Positions 30,912 through 40,654 of a stretch of 64,000 nt of DNA are shown in pieces. The notes beneath the pieces were generated by a model. The model worked only from the letters and a program-made list of their open reading frames with translations. It had not been told where the DNA came from and did no database searches. Every line of letters starts with the position of its first letter. The stretch's first letter is position 1. The translations under genes and the position numbers were made by a program. This DNA is from Psychrobacter urativorans (lineage in GTDB: Bacteria; Pseudomonadota; Gammaproteobacteria; Pseudomonadales; Moraxellaceae). The stretch is taken from assembly GCF_904846675.1 (NCBI RefSeq), contig NZ_CAJHBT010000009.1, positions 1 to 64,000 of the forward strand, written 5' to 3'.

Positions 30912-31643
30912 ATGGCAAATTCTCTATTCTCAAAAGACATGCAAGACCAGCTCCAAGAGCTTAAAGGACAACTCAGCAAAGGTCGCGATACCACATCCCC
31001 TGATGGCGACAATCAAAAACCAACGGAACCGGTTTCTTTGCTTAGCCAAAAACAAGTCAAAAAAACGGTTAAACAGCTAGATAGCAACCATATCGATGAT
31101 GACAAAGTATTGTTCATGCAAGCGATGCATGGCGTCAATCAGCTCGATGATAAAAACGTGCGCTCGCCTGCTAATGCAGCAAAAGCCAAAAAACCTGATG
31201 CAGCGACCTTATCAAAACGTGCCGCTGCACAAGGTAGTGACGCTGCAGAATTAGGTGCGGGTCTGTCAGACATGCAAGCGCTGCTTAATCCTGTCGCTGG
31301 TGAAGCTTACTTATCTTATAAGAATCCTACTCTGCAAAATAAGATCTTTACTCAGTTAAAGCAAGGTAAACTGCGTTGGTATGATGCAGTAGATATTCAT
31401 GGTTGCACGATTGAACAGGCTCGCGAGGCGATGACTCAACTGCTAAGCCAAGCCAAGCAAAACAATGAAACGATGGTAAAAATCGTCCATGGTAAAGGTA
31501 GTGAGGCTATCCTTAAGACTTGTGTCAATGGTTGGTTACGTCAGCTGCCAGAAGTATTGGCATTTTGTTCTGCTCCGCCAAAAGACGGTGGTAATGGTGC
31601 CGTATTGGTACTGTTAAAAAAGAATAAGCCTGATGCTGAGTAA
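30912..31643 (+). CDS. Smr domain protein
   Basis: A probable RNA or DNA endonuclease of the Smr family (SmrA/SmrB type). The C-terminal Smr domain shows D-x-H-G (DIHGCTIEQAREAM), HGKG (IVHGKGSE) and the end VLAFCSAPPKDGGNGAVLVLLKK. The N-terminal ~130 residues are charged and helical, with KVLFMQAMHGV typical of the SmrA subgroup. SmrB in E. coli cuts mRNA on collided ribosomes; whether this copy does so is unknown. A terminator follows. Confidence 0.88.
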   Translation: MANSLFSKDMQDQLQELKGQLSKGRDTTSPDGDNQKPTEPVSLLSQKQVKKTVKQLDSNHIDDDKVLFMQAMHGVNQLDDKNVRSPANAAKAKKPDAATLSKRAAAQGSDAAELGAGLSDMQALLNPVAGEAYLSYKNPTLQNKIFTQLKQGKLRWYDAVDIHGCTIEQAREAMTQLLSQAKQNNETMVKIVHGKGSEAILKTCVNGWLRQLPEVLAFCSAPPKDGGNGAVLVLLKKNKPDAE

Positions 31644-31683
31644 CTTGTAAGTTTGTTATTTATAAATTGATTACTTAAATAAC

Positions 31684-31711
31684 AAAGGACTACTGAAATG
31701 TAGTCCTTTTT
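31684..31711 (+). terminator. Terminator of the Smr gene
   Basis: AAAGGACTAC-TGAAAT-GTAGTCCTTTTTT: a 10-bp stem with a T run. Confidence 0.9.
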
Positions 31712-31787
31712 TATTCCTAAATTTGCTTGGAATATCAAAACAACTGATAGCTTATCAAATAATACCCTGATATTAAATGAGACACTT

Positions 31788-32420
31788 ATGAGCGTACAAA
31801 CAATTGAAAACCAAGAAGAACTAACCGCCCATATTAAGGCACTGATTGCTATCGAGCCGAAGTTTGCTGCTATCTATGAACAAGTTGGAACACCCGATTT
31901 ACGCCGCAATGCCGGTGGCTTTAAGCAATTGATGCGCGCGATGGTAGGACAGCAATTGTCCGTTGCGGCGGCGAGCAGTATTTGGCAACGACTGGTTGAT
32001 AGCGACTTAACTTCTCCACAAGCAATTATGCAAGCAGAAGATGACACATTAAAGGCGCACGGTTTGTCTAGACAAAAAATCCGTTATACGCGCTCATTAG
32101 TTGAACATGATATAGATTTTAAGGCGCTGGCAACAATGACAGATGTAGATGTGGTGGATATACTCACAGCCGTTGTTGGGATTGGTCGCTGGACGGCTGA
32201 AATGTATTTGCTATTATCATTAGGACGCGCTGATGTCCTCGCTGTCGATGATTTGGCCGTTAAAGTGGCTGCGATGGATTTATTAGATTTAAAAGAACGC
32301 CCAACTCCCAAACAGTTAAAAATAGCGAGCCATGATTGGTCGCCGCATCTTAGCGCCGCAAGTTTACTACTATGGGCACATTATGGTCAGATGAATGATA
32401 AAGAGGCTGTACCTGTATGA
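31788..32420 (+). CDS. DNA-3-methyladenine glycosylase II-like (AlkA/HhH-GPD)
   Basis: A base-excision repair glycosylase removing alkylated purines. The helix-hairpin-helix segment TAVVGIGRWTAEMYLLLSLG and the catalytic aspartate region LAVDDLAVK are visible. The N-terminal part MRAMVGQQLSVAAASSIW matches the compact (about 200 aa) AlkA/MAG family without the E. coli AlkA N-terminal domain. 210 aa is typical for this subgroup. It follows the Smr gene but is separated by a terminator. Confidence 0.9.
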   Translation: MSVQTIENQEELTAHIKALIAIEPKFAAIYEQVGTPDLRRNAGGFKQLMRAMVGQQLSVAAASSIWQRLVDSDLTSPQAIMQAEDDTLKAHGLSRQKIRYTRSLVEHDIDFKALATMTDVDVVDILTAVVGIGRWTAEMYLLLSLGRADVLAVDDLAVKVAAMDLLDLKERPTPKQLKIASHDWSPHLSAASLLLWAHYGQMNDKEAVPV

Positions 32421-32490
32421 TGGATGGGCGTGAATGACTGACTGATTTGAGGCTCTCTATAATTTATTATGCGACTGGTTGCGAATAAAA

Positions 32491-34488
32491 TTAACACCAT
32501 GGTTGGTTCCATATAGAGAGGCTATTTTTTTTACTATTATGTTTATTGATACGTTTGAAATGCTTGAATTTACGTTTTGTTAATCTAAGATTGATATTTT
32601 TTTTAGATTTATTCAAAACACTTTTCTTTTTGTCTGATTGATGTGGTCGCTTATCAGCTACTTTAGCACCCTTGCTGTCGGCATCTTCACTTAAATTAGT
32701 AGTGTCAACGTGCTGCTTACTATTACTGTCGGAGCTAGTATCCGTACTAGTAACGCTACTGGCATCAGCATCGAGTCTATTATAATCAGCATCGTCAGCG
32801 GTCTTGTCTTCATTACTGTTTTCTGAATGGTGCTCCAGCTCGCTTTGATCAATAATCAACTGCTGAGTAGGCAGGGCATGCTCGACATTATATTTTTTTA
32901 CTTTCTGTAGAACATCAACGAGTACCTCGTTCTGTTTGTTATAAAAATCTACAATATCAATAGCATTCAAATAGGCCTGTAATTGAATCACATAACAGTC
33001 TTGACGTAGCTCTAAGATATTGACTTGATTCCATTCTTGGTTGGTGAGAGGGTGCTCATCTAAAAGCTTATCTAAGTCCTGCACCATCTTAAATACCACT
33101 TCGATATCAGCGGTACGCTTAAGATATAACTGGTGAAAAAATCGAAACATATCCCGTGAAGTAAAATTCTCAATCTGCATAGATGAAAAGTCACCGTTAG
33201 GGACAGTCACTATGGTGCGTGTCAGTGTACGCACCCGTGATGAACGAATACCAATATCAATGACCGTACCCGCTTGAGTACCAAACTGACAATAATCTCC
33301 TATCCGGACTGGCGAATCTGCCACTACTACTACGCTACCAACGAGGTTTTCGATGGTTTTTTGCGCACCAAGAGCTAAGGCCAAACCACCAACCCCAAGC
33401 GCTGCAATACCAGTGGTTAAGTCAAAGCCTAAATTGCCAAAGATAACAATAATGGCAAATATCAATAGCAGTGCTTTAACTACTTTGCGCATCAGACCTA
33501 ATATAGAGACGCGCTCAGTATAGTTCTTCTTATAGCTTAAATTCACAGCGCGGGTAAAAATTGCGTCAATGACTCGTAGCAATAACCAAGTCATCGCTAC
33601 CCATGAGGTAATCTCAGTAAAGCGATTGACTGGTTCCCGTAGCGTGACTGTCACGCCAGCATAGACCATGATTTCTGATAAAATCAGCGCCATGATGACG
33701 ATAGAAAGCGGCAATATCACTTTATTCGGTAATGGCAGCGGCATACCGCGTACCCGTGGATAGGCCAGTTTTAACAAGTTATACCATAACCATACCAGCA
33801 CATAGGTCAGCACAAAGCTAGCAATGGTTAGCGTCACTGCTGCGACTAAGTCAGTCAATTGATAGCCAAACAGCTTTTTATTATCCAGCGTATCAGAGGT
33901 ATATCGCGATATTAGGGTCGGCTTAGTATTTTCTAACACTTCCGGAATAGAGCGGATGGTCTCACTTGAGAACTGCCAGTACTGCTCGCCTTTTTTGGAG
34001 ACTACCCGCTCTAATAACAGCGGCACGCTCTTATCATCAATACTGATATTACCGACTTTTTCTTGGCTGGGTGGCAGCTGGTCAGTTAAGTTACCCTCAG
34101 GAGTATTGTTAAGCTGCAAATCTGGCTGAAAACGCCCACCCGCATCTAGGGCTAGTTTAAACTGGCGCACGGCAGTGGTTGGATTATCAGATTTGGACAG
34201 ATTAAGATAATTGCTAGCCAGCAGATTGTCATTATCACTAAGCGCACTAATGAAACCTTGCACTGTATTACGCGGCGTATCGCGTCCGAACGAGTCCGCA
34301 GCCGGCTCACTTGTACTCTCATCCTGATCGCCATTGCCACCACCGATACCCAGCACACCGCCTTCAGCAGCAAATACGGCATTAGGAGAAACTAGACTGA
34401 ACAGCAATGCCAGTAGCAATGCTGCTATAAATCGTGAGATGAAGAAGGGAGACGAGCCAGTAGGACTCAGATAACGCTTAATAGACAA
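32491..34488 (-). CDS. MscS-family mechanosensitive channel with long C-terminal tail
   Basis: An inner-membrane tension-gated channel protein. An N-terminal signal-like helix ends near VFAA-EG, then comes a periplasmic domain of about 180 residues, several membrane helices, and the MscS pore helix GGLALALGAQKTIENLVGS with the beta domain VRIGDYCQFGTQAG. The last ~120 residues are a Ser/Asp-rich then Lys-rich hydrophilic tail. The frame is open to a TTG at 34512; the TTG at 34488 has AAGAGG six bases upstream and is preferred, giving 665 aa. It is convergent with the glycosylase gene and divergent from the TonB receptor. Confidence 0.86.
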   Translation of the reverse strand: MSIKRYLSPTGSSPFFISRFIAALLLALLFSLVSPNAVFAAEGGVLGIGGGNGDQDESTSEPAADSFGRDTPRNTVQGFISALSDNDNLLASNYLNLSKSDNPTTAVRQFKLALDAGGRFQPDLQLNNTPEGNLTDQLPPSQEKVGNISIDDKSVPLLLERVVSKKGEQYWQFSSETIRSIPEVLENTKPTLISRYTSDTLDNKKLFGYQLTDLVAAVTLTIASFVLTYVLVWLWYNLLKLAYPRVRGMPLPLPNKVILPLSIVIMALILSEIMVYAGVTVTLREPVNRFTEITSWVAMTWLLLRVIDAIFTRAVNLSYKKNYTERVSILGLMRKVVKALLLIFAIIVIFGNLGFDLTTGIAALGVGGLALALGAQKTIENLVGSVVVVADSPVRIGDYCQFGTQAGTVIDIGIRSSRVRTLTRTIVTVPNGDFSSMQIENFTSRDMFRFFHQLYLKRTADIEVVFKMVQDLDKLLDEHPLTNQEWNQVNILELRQDCYVIQLQAYLNAIDIVDFYNKQNEVLVDVLQKVKKYNVEHALPTQQLIIDQSELEHHSENSNEDKTADDADYNRLDADASSVTSTDTSSDSNSKQHVDTTNLSEDADSKGAKVADKRPHQSDKKKSVLNKSKKNINLRLTKRKFKHFKRINKHNSKKNSLSIWNQPWC

Positions 34489-34766
34489 AACAAACCTCTT
34501 AGCTTTATTCAAATTAAATTTAAAATCTTATCGTCAGCATTCGACGGGCTGATACCAAACCACTGACCAATGAAATAAAAATAGCTGGCGCTATAATAAC
34601 AATTATTGACAACCGCTGTGCACTATAACGAATAATTGAATAAATCACTGCTGTCATGAAACTTACTCATCTTACCGTGAAGAAATATTAAGCTAAAACA
34701 GTTCATAACTGTATCACTTTTATGGATAATGAGCGCTGTTTAGATTGTCTACTTTTTTTGTAACTT

Positions 34767-34794
34767 TTGGCGTCTTAATTTTCGCTTTTATAAT
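34767..34794 (+). promoter_or_regulatory. Promoter of the BtuB-type receptor
   Basis: TTGGCG (34767-34772) and TATAAT (34789-34794) with a 16-bp spacer. The predicted start is only about 25 bases before the ATG, too short a leader for a cobalamin riboswitch. Confidence 0.55.
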
Positions 34795-34823
34795 TTTTTA
34801 ACAGGGTAACTTTGGGATTGATT

Positions 34824-36731
34824 ATGGTTTTATCACGTTCGTCTTCGACCACCTATCTTCGATTGCGTATTTTAAGCGCGCTTGGCGTATTTGCTGCTAG
34901 CGCAACAGCTGCCACGTCTGCCAGCGCGGACATAAACGTCATCAGTGATAACGAACTGCCACAAGTTGAGCTTGATAAAGTCGTGGTGACTGCCACGCGT
35001 ACACCGACTAAGGTTAGTAATACTATTGCTCAGACACGGGTTGTTGATAGTGAGGAATTGCAACGTTATCAAGGTCAAAGCGCTCTTGAAGTACTTAAGC
35101 GTCAGCCAGGTATTAGTCAGTATACTAATGGGGGCCCCGGTGCCCTATCTAACTTTTATATGCGTGGCTATGATAATAAGCAAATCTTAGTACTTATCGA
35201 TGGTATACGTTATAGCTCGTTAACTAGCGGCGGTGCTACCCTTAGCTTACTGCCTGCTGATCAAATCGATCGTATCGAAATCTTATATGGTGCTTCAGGA
35301 TCCAGTATTTATGGCGCAGACGCTATGGGCGGTGTCATCCAAGTCTTCACCAAAGGGTCCAACGTTGAGAAAAGCAACTTTTCTGTGACCGCGGGTGTCG
35401 GCTCGCATAACCAATACTTATACGGCGCTAGTGCCCAACTTAATAATAGCAATGGTACAGCGCTAAGCCTTTCAGCCAGTCACAATGAAACCGATGGTAT
35501 CAATGCCACCTTACCAGGGGCGTATGGTTACAATAAAGATGACGATGGCTTTGAAAGTAATAATTTTAGTGTCGCCTTAACTCAGCGTATTAATGAGCAA
35601 TGGACTACAGGTGTTAGCGCCTTGTACAGTAAGTCAACTACTGAGTTTGATGATAGTATGGTAGATGCATACTCGGATCAAGAAAACGGTTCTGCGCAAG
35701 TATTTGTTGATTGGCGCTATCTACCAGGCTCTTCGGTAAAGCTACAATACGGTCATTCTATTGATAAGAGCGATGACTACGATAGCAATCCTAGTTTTTA
35801 TAACACCAAGCAAGACCAAGTTAGCTTGGTTGGTCAACATATATTGCCTATTGGCCAAGGCATCTATGGACTAGAGTATCTTAGCCAAAGCCTTGATTCT
35901 GACGCATATAAAGTTGATGATCGCGATGTAACCAGTGCATTTTTAGGCTATGTTGTAGCTAGTAATCAGTTTGATGCGCAAGCTAACGTCCGCTTCGATG
36001 ATAACTCACAATATGGTGATAAAACGACTTACAATTTAGGTGGTGCGTATCATATTAACCCCAACCTTCGTGCTGGTGCTAGCTACGCTAAGGGTTTTCG
36101 TGCGCCTACATTTAATGATATATACCCAGGTTACGGTGGAGATTCTGATCTGAAACCTGAAAGCAGTGATAACTATGAAGCTTTTGTTGAATATGAAACG
36201 TTACTTCAGCTTACGCGCTTAACTGGTTATCGTAACGAAGTAGAAGACTTAATAGCTAGTGATGGCATTCCTACGCCTGAAAATCCTTACGGTAGTATTA
36301 AAAATATTGATGAAGCCAAAATCGAAGGTCTATCGTTAACTTCAGACTGGGTAATCGATAATTATTTATTGGGGGGTAGCTACGACTATCAGAAAGCTAA
36401 AGACAATAGTGGTGGCAGCGACGACGGTAACTTCTTAGCTATTCGCCCTGAACATAAAGGCTTAGTTTATGCCGGTTATCGCCTGCCAAGCTTAGATATT
36501 CGGGCTGAATATCAATATGTAGGTGATTATTATTATAATGTTTCCAATACTAAATCACAATTCGTTGAAAATTATGGATTGTTTAACATAAGTGGTAACT
36601 ATCAGTTAAATCCTAATCTGACTATGACTGCGCGCTTAAACAATATCACTAACGAAAAATATGTGACAGCACCAGGTTACAATACTGAAGGTACTAACTT
36701 TTTTACCTCATTAACCTATAACTGGTTCTAA
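34824..36731 (+). CDS. btuB: TonB-dependent outer-membrane receptor, BtuB type
   Basis: An outer-membrane gated-pore transporter. A signal peptide ends near SASA-DI; a TonB-box-like segment (VELDKVVVTATRTP) is followed by the plug domain (GGPGALSNFYMRGYDNKQILVLIDGIRY; YGASGSSIYGADAMGGVIQV) and a 22-strand barrel ending in aromatic W-F. The plug is closest in style to BtuB (COG4206), so vitamin B12 or another corrinoid is the likely ligand, but this is inference. The ATG at 34824 (GGGA upstream) is preferred to the TTG at 34812. A terminator follows. Confidence 0.82.
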   Translation: MVLSRSSSTTYLRLRILSALGVFAASATAATSASADINVISDNELPQVELDKVVVTATRTPTKVSNTIAQTRVVDSEELQRYQGQSALEVLKRQPGISQYTNGGPGALSNFYMRGYDNKQILVLIDGIRYSSLTSGGATLSLLPADQIDRIEILYGASGSSIYGADAMGGVIQVFTKGSNVEKSNFSVTAGVGSHNQYLYGASAQLNNSNGTALSLSASHNETDGINATLPGAYGYNKDDDGFESNNFSVALTQRINEQWTTGVSALYSKSTTEFDDSMVDAYSDQENGSAQVFVDWRYLPGSSVKLQYGHSIDKSDDYDSNPSFYNTKQDQVSLVGQHILPIGQGIYGLEYLSQSLDSDAYKVDDRDVTSAFLGYVVASNQFDAQANVRFDDNSQYGDKTTYNLGGAYHINPNLRAGASYAKGFRAPTFNDIYPGYGGDSDLKPESSDNYEAFVEYETLLQLTRLTGYRNEVEDLIASDGIPTPENPYGSIKNIDEAKIEGLSLTSDWVIDNYLLGGSYDYQKAKDNSGGSDDGNFLAIRPEHKGLVYAGYRLPSLDIRAEYQYVGDYYYNVSNTKSQFVENYGLFNISGNYQLNPNLTMTARLNNITNEKYVTAPGYNTEGTNFFTSLTYNWF

Positions 36732-36764
36732 GATTATTCTACATTAAGTAAAATTTGTATTATT

Positions 36765-36798
36765 AAAAAAAAGGTCATCAATTGATGATCTTTTTTTA
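36765..36798 (+). terminator. Terminator of the TonB receptor gene
   Basis: GGTCATCAA/TTGATGATC forms a stem flanked by an A run and a seven-base T run. Confidence 0.82.
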
Positions 36799-36904
36799 TG
36801 TCCATTAATTGAACTTTAACTATTCAAAAAATTAATTCGTATGAGCGCCTAGCATTTACCGCAGCCAATAGGTGACAATCCGCGTCCCATACATTACAAT
36901 AACG

Positions 36905-37052
36905 ACCTCCGAGAGGTGTTGCGCCATATGAATTAATAGTTACGTTTGAGATTTATGAACAAGCTATGCTGATTAATTCGTCATGTTAGGCTCGGTAAAC
37001 TGTTTAATACGAATGATTTTAGCATTAAACAGCACAAACAACGGCACCTGCG
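36905..37052 (+). ncRNA. SAH riboswitch upstream of ahcY
   Basis: The region matches the S-adenosylhomocysteine riboswitch plan. CCGAG (36909-36913) pairs with CTCGG (36991-36995) as P1. The conserved core reads GAGAGGTGTTGCGCC on one side and GTTAGGCTCGG on the other, as in the known GAGGAGCGCUGC / CAGGCUCG core. Inside, GAATTAAT pairs with ATTAATTC as an extended P2. After P1, CTGTTTAAT pairs with ATTAAACAG (P3), and CACCT at 37045-37049 pairs back with AGGTG at 36914-36918 as the P4 pseudoknot. SAH binding usually turns the downstream gene on. Ends are approximate. Confidence 0.85.
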
Positions 37053-37097
37053 TTTTTATTCTTTTTATCATACGTTAACCACTGATAGGAGCATATT

Positions 37098-38522
37098 ATG
37101 GACGCAGTGTCTACTACCCCATCTGCCCATACGATCGACCCCTCTTTCACTGACTATAAAGTCGCTGATATTAGCTTAGCTGATTACGGCCGCCGTGAAA
37201 TCACCCTTGCCGAAGCCGAAATGCCTGCCCTTATGGGTCTGCGTCGTCGCTATGAAGTGGATCAACCGCTTAAAGGCGCAAAAATCGTCGGCAGTATCCA
37301 CATGACCATTCAGACTGCGGTGCTTATCGAGACCTTAGTGGCGCTTGGTGCAGAAGTACGTTGGACGTCATGCAATATCTTCTCAACTCAAGACCACGCT
37401 GCTGCTGCGATTGCTGCTGCAGGCATTCCTGTCTTCGCTTGGAAAGGCGAAACTGAGGCAGAGTACGAGTGGTGCCTACGTCAACAAGTCCACGTTGGTG
37501 GTGAAGAATCCGGTAAACTTTGGGATGCTAACTTAATTTTGGATGATGGCGGCGACTTAACCGCACTGATTCATAATGAATATGAGCAAATGCTTGATAG
37601 CATCAACGGTATCTCAGAAGAGACCACTACCGGCGTGCATCGCTTAATTGAGATGTTGAATAAAGGCACCCTAAAAGTCCCTGCTATCAACGTTAATGAC
37701 GCGGTCACTAAGTCTAAAAATGACAATAAATACGGCTGCCGTCATAGCTTAAACGATGCGATCAAACGCGGTACAGATATGTTCCTTGCGGGTCGTCGCG
37801 CTTTAGTGATCGGTTATGGCGATGTGGGCAAAGGCTCAGCACAGAGTTTACGTCAAGAAGGGATGATTGTTCGGGTATCAGAAGTTGATCCTATCTGTGC
37901 TATGCAGGCTTGTATGGATGGTTATGAAGTATTATCACCGTACATCAATGGCGACAATACTGGCGGCGCGGAAAACATCAACACCCGCCTGCTTGAAGAT
38001 ACCGACATGATTGTCACGACTACCGGTAACTATCATGTCTGTGACAAAAACATGCTGGCGGCCCTAAAACCTGGTGCAGTAGTCTGTAATATAGGTCACT
38101 TTGATACTGAAATCGACACCCAGTTTATGCGTGAAAACTGGCGCTGGGTTGAAGTTAAGCCACAAGTTCATCAAATCTTCCGCTCAGACGATGTGAATGA
38201 TTACCTGATTTTATTGGCGGAAGGTCGTTTGGTGAACTTGGGTAATGCTACTGGTCACCCATCACGGGTAATGGACGGCTCATTTGCGAACCAAGTATTG
38301 GCACAGATGTACCTGTTTGAAGAGAAGTTTGCTGAATTGCCAACCGATAAGCGTACTGACAACTTATACGTCAAAGTATTGCCGAAGAAGCTCGACGAAG
38401 AAGTTGCTGCTGCGATGGTTGCAGGCTTTAACGGTACATTAACCAAGCTAACTGACAAGCAAGCTGAATACCTAGGCGTTCCTGTCGAAGGTCCGTTCAA
38501 ACCTGATACCTATAAATACTAA
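37098..38522 (+). CDS. ahcY: Adenosylhomocysteinase
   Basis: AhcY (SAH hydrolase) splits S-adenosylhomocysteine to adenosine and homocysteine, relieving inhibition of methyltransferases. The NAD-binding motif [11 protein letters not shown] is preceded by the substrate region around [19 protein letters not shown], and the C-terminus ends in FKPDTYKY, where the Lys-Tyr end enters the neighbouring NAD site. 474 aa is standard. AGGAG lies eight bases before the ATG. It forms a unit with metF 23 bp downstream, under the SAH riboswitch. Confidence 0.97.
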   Translation: MDAVSTTPSAHTIDPSFTDYKVADISLADYGRREITLAEAEMPALMGLRRRYEVDQPLKGAKIVGSIHMTIQTAVLIETLVALGAEVRWTSCNIFSTQDHAAAAIAAAGIPVFAWKGETEAEYEWCLRQQVHVGGEESGKLWDANLILDDGGDLTALIHNEYEQMLDSINGISEETTTGVHRLIEMLNKGTLKVPAINVNDAVTKSKNDNKYGCRHSLNDAIKRGTDMFLAGRRALVIGYGDVGKGSAQSLRQEGMIVRVSEVDPICAMQACMDGYEVLSPYINGDNTGGAENINTRLLEDTDMIVTTTGNYHVCDKNMLAALKPGAVVCNIGHFDTEIDTQFMRENWRWVEVKPQVHQIFRSDDVNDYLILLAEGRLVNLGNATGHPSRVMDGSFANQVLAQMYLFEEKFAELPTDKRTDNLYVKVLPKKLDEEVAAAMVAGFNGTLTKLTDKQAEYLGVPVEGPFKPDTYKY

Positions 38523-38545
38523 TATGAGTACTGAGGAGCGTGATT

Positions 38546-39394
38546 GTGAGTAAGCCTGCTTTTTCTTTTGAGTTTTTCCCTACCAAGTCTGAGCAGGGAC
38601 ATGAGAAGTTACTCAATACTTTTGACGAGCTTAATAAACTCTCCCCCGCGTATTTTTCGGTAACTTATGGTGCTGGTGGCTCAACGCGTAGCCGCACTTT
38701 AGAGATCGTGCAAGCGTTATGCAATCGCGGTGAGACTGAAATCACCCCACATATATCCTGCATTGGTGATGATAAAGACGAAATATCTGAGCTACTAACG
38801 CATTATAAAGGCTTAGGTATCAAACGCTTAGTAGCCCTGCGTGGTGACTTACCCTCAGGGCAAGTAGGAATGGGTCAGCTGCCATTCGCGGTCGATTTGG
38901 TCAAGTTCATTCGTGAGCATTCAGGCGATCATTTTAATATTGAAGTGGCCGCTTACCCTGAAATGCATCCACAAGCGCGTAGTTTTTTATTCGATATTGA
39001 TAACTTGGTAAGCAAGTTTGATGCGGGCGCGAACGCGGCGATTACCCAGTTCTTTTATAATGCCGACAGCTATTTATACTTGCGTGATGCTTTAGAGCAG
39101 CGCGGCATTGATACCACTGAGCAACAGCTAGTCGCCGGCATCATGCCGATTACTAACTCTAGCAATTTGGTACGCTTTGCCGACGGCTGTGGCGCTGATA
39201 TACCACGTTATGTGCGTAAGCAGCTTGCTGACTTTGGTGACGACCGTAAGGCCATTCGCGAGTTTGGCTTTGATGTGGTTTATCGCTTGTGTGAGCGTTT
39301 AATTGCCGAGGGTGTTCCGGCCATGCACTTTTATAGCATGAATAAGGTTGAACCAAATAAACGCTTGGTTGAAGCTTTGGGACTTGGAACATAG
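38546..39394 (+). CDS. metF: Methylenetetrahydrofolate reductase
   Basis: MetF makes 5-methyl-THF, the methyl donor for remaking methionine from the homocysteine released by AhcY. Visible marks: FEFFPTKSEQGHEKL, FSVTYGAGGSTRSRTLE, LVALRGDLPSG, GANAAITQFFYNAD and AGIMPITNSS. Two GTG codons could start the frame; the one at 38546 is chosen because AGGAG ends seven bases before it, while the one at 38540 is too close. This gives MSKPAFSFEFF and 282 aa. It shares an operon with ahcY and ends at a strong terminator. Confidence 0.96.
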   Translation: MSKPAFSFEFFPTKSEQGHEKLLNTFDELNKLSPAYFSVTYGAGGSTRSRTLEIVQALCNRGETEITPHISCIGDDKDEISELLTHYKGLGIKRLVALRGDLPSGQVGMGQLPFAVDLVKFIREHSGDHFNIEVAAYPEMHPQARSFLFDIDNLVSKFDAGANAAITQFFYNADSYLYLRDALEQRGIDTTEQQLVAGIMPITNSSNLVRFADGCGADIPRYVRKQLADFGDDRKAIREFGFDVVYRLCERLIAEGVPAMHFYSMNKVEPNKRLVEALGLGT

Positions 39395-39460
39395 AATATA
39401 TAAACCTTTATTGTACAAACTTTAAGGGTAAGGACTTATCACGCTTATTGTTACTTAATA

Positions 39461-39491
39461 AACTGGCGTTCCAAAGAACGCCAGTTTTTTT
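39461..39491 (+). terminator. Terminator of ahcY-metF
   Basis: A perfect 11-bp stem AACTGGCGTTC-CAAA-GAACGCCAGTT followed by a T run. Confidence 0.93.
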
Positions 39492-39681
39492 ATGGTCCAA
39501 ATTCTCACCTCTCTTTTACACTATTACCTGTATCGAGACTAAACTTTATTCTGATTTTTATTTTGTGTGTCATTTATTATACAATAGCCTCATTATAGCT
39601 AACATGATTTACTTTCATAGTTAAGTATCATTTTTTTAACTCTAAAACTGTCTATTATTCAATCATTAGGAATCACTTATC

Positions 39682-40584
39682 ATGCGCCGTTTTTTTTATG
39701 CTACCAGCAGTGATGATGACAATATCAATGATAATCGAGCCGAGTACTCTTATCTGCCAAGATTAGGCACCTTGCCAATAGGTGGTGATGTGGCGTTAAC
39801 CGACAGTATTGTCCATCATTGGTGCCGTGTACTGCGGGCAAATATCGGTGATGAGGGCGTTTTATTTGATGGCTTTGGGGGTGAGTACCACGTTCGCTTG
39901 CAAACCATCAGTAAAAAGCAAGCGACCGTGACATTATTAGCGCATATGAGCGACGATCGGAGCGCACCTATCATTAGCAAAATTGCCTTGGTGATGAGCC
40001 GTGGTGAGCGCATGGATTACGCTATCCAAAAAGCAACTGAACTTGGGGTAACCGCCATTCAACTGCTCAGTAGCCAACATGGCGAGGTATCCCTCAAGCC
40101 TGCGCAAGTGGGAAAAAAACTGCTGCATTGGCAACAAGTCGCTATAGCAGCCTGTGAGCAATGCGGCTTAAACCGCCCGCCTCTTATTCTTGCGCCATTA
40201 CCAATGGCGACTTGGCTACCCTCTCTAAATAAGCCAGGTATAGATAAAGACAGTTTAAACACGGGCATGGCGGTCAGTCCTATTATGGCAACCCTTAGTA
40301 CAGACCCATATTATCAAGTTCTCAATGACCAAGTGGATTTGCGCCTAATGATGAGCGTTCCAGTCGCAGATCAGCCCTTGATGCCAGCAGCATTATTATC
40401 AGTATTAGCAGAAGACAAACCCTACATTGAGTTGTTAATAGGTCCTGAAGGTGGGCTTAGTGATGAGGAGTGCACGCAAGCTGAGCACACAGGTTTTGCA
40501 CCATGGCAAATAGGGGCACGAGTGCTGCGTACCGAAACCGCACCGGTAGTCGCACTCGCTACTCTGCATGCGCTCATAACCTAA
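39682..40584 (+). CDS. rsmE: 16S rRNA m3U1498 methyltransferase
   Basis: RsmE is a SPOUT (trefoil-knot) methyltransferase acting on U1498 of 16S rRNA. The knot motifs are LLIGPEGGLSDEEC and the C-terminal VLRTETAPVVALATLHAL. The N-terminal PUA-like region has the conserved HHWCRVLRANIGDEGVLFDGFGGEY. At 300 aa it is about 55 residues longer than E. coli RsmE because of an insert near residues 180-235 (between LAPLPMATWLPS and the knot) and an acidic stretch near the start. It is monocistronic. Confidence 0.93.
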   Translation: MRRFFYATSSDDDNINDNRAEYSYLPRLGTLPIGGDVALTDSIVHHWCRVLRANIGDEGVLFDGFGGEYHVRLQTISKKQATVTLLAHMSDDRSAPIISKIALVMSRGERMDYAIQKATELGVTAIQLLSSQHGEVSLKPAQVGKKLLHWQQVAIAACEQCGLNRPPLILAPLPMATWLPSLNKPGIDKDSLNTGMAVSPIMATLSTDPYYQVLNDQVDLRLMMSVPVADQPLMPAALLSVLAEDKPYIELLIGPEGGLSDEECTQAEHTGFAPWQIGARVLRTETAPVVALATLHALIT

Positions 40585-40654
40585 TCCGGTATTAATCATC
40601 TACTACTAAACGTTAAGCACGCACCTATATAAAAATAAAACAAGATAAGAGCAC

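Noticed and set aside
32450-32521. CTCTCTATA/TATAGAGAG pair as a terminator for the glycosylase gene
   Set aside because: The loop would be about 55 bases and one arm lies inside the convergent channel gene; not a typical terminator.
34720-34745. GATAATGAGCGC as a Fur box before the TonB receptor
   Set aside because: Only the first half matches the consensus; the second half does not.
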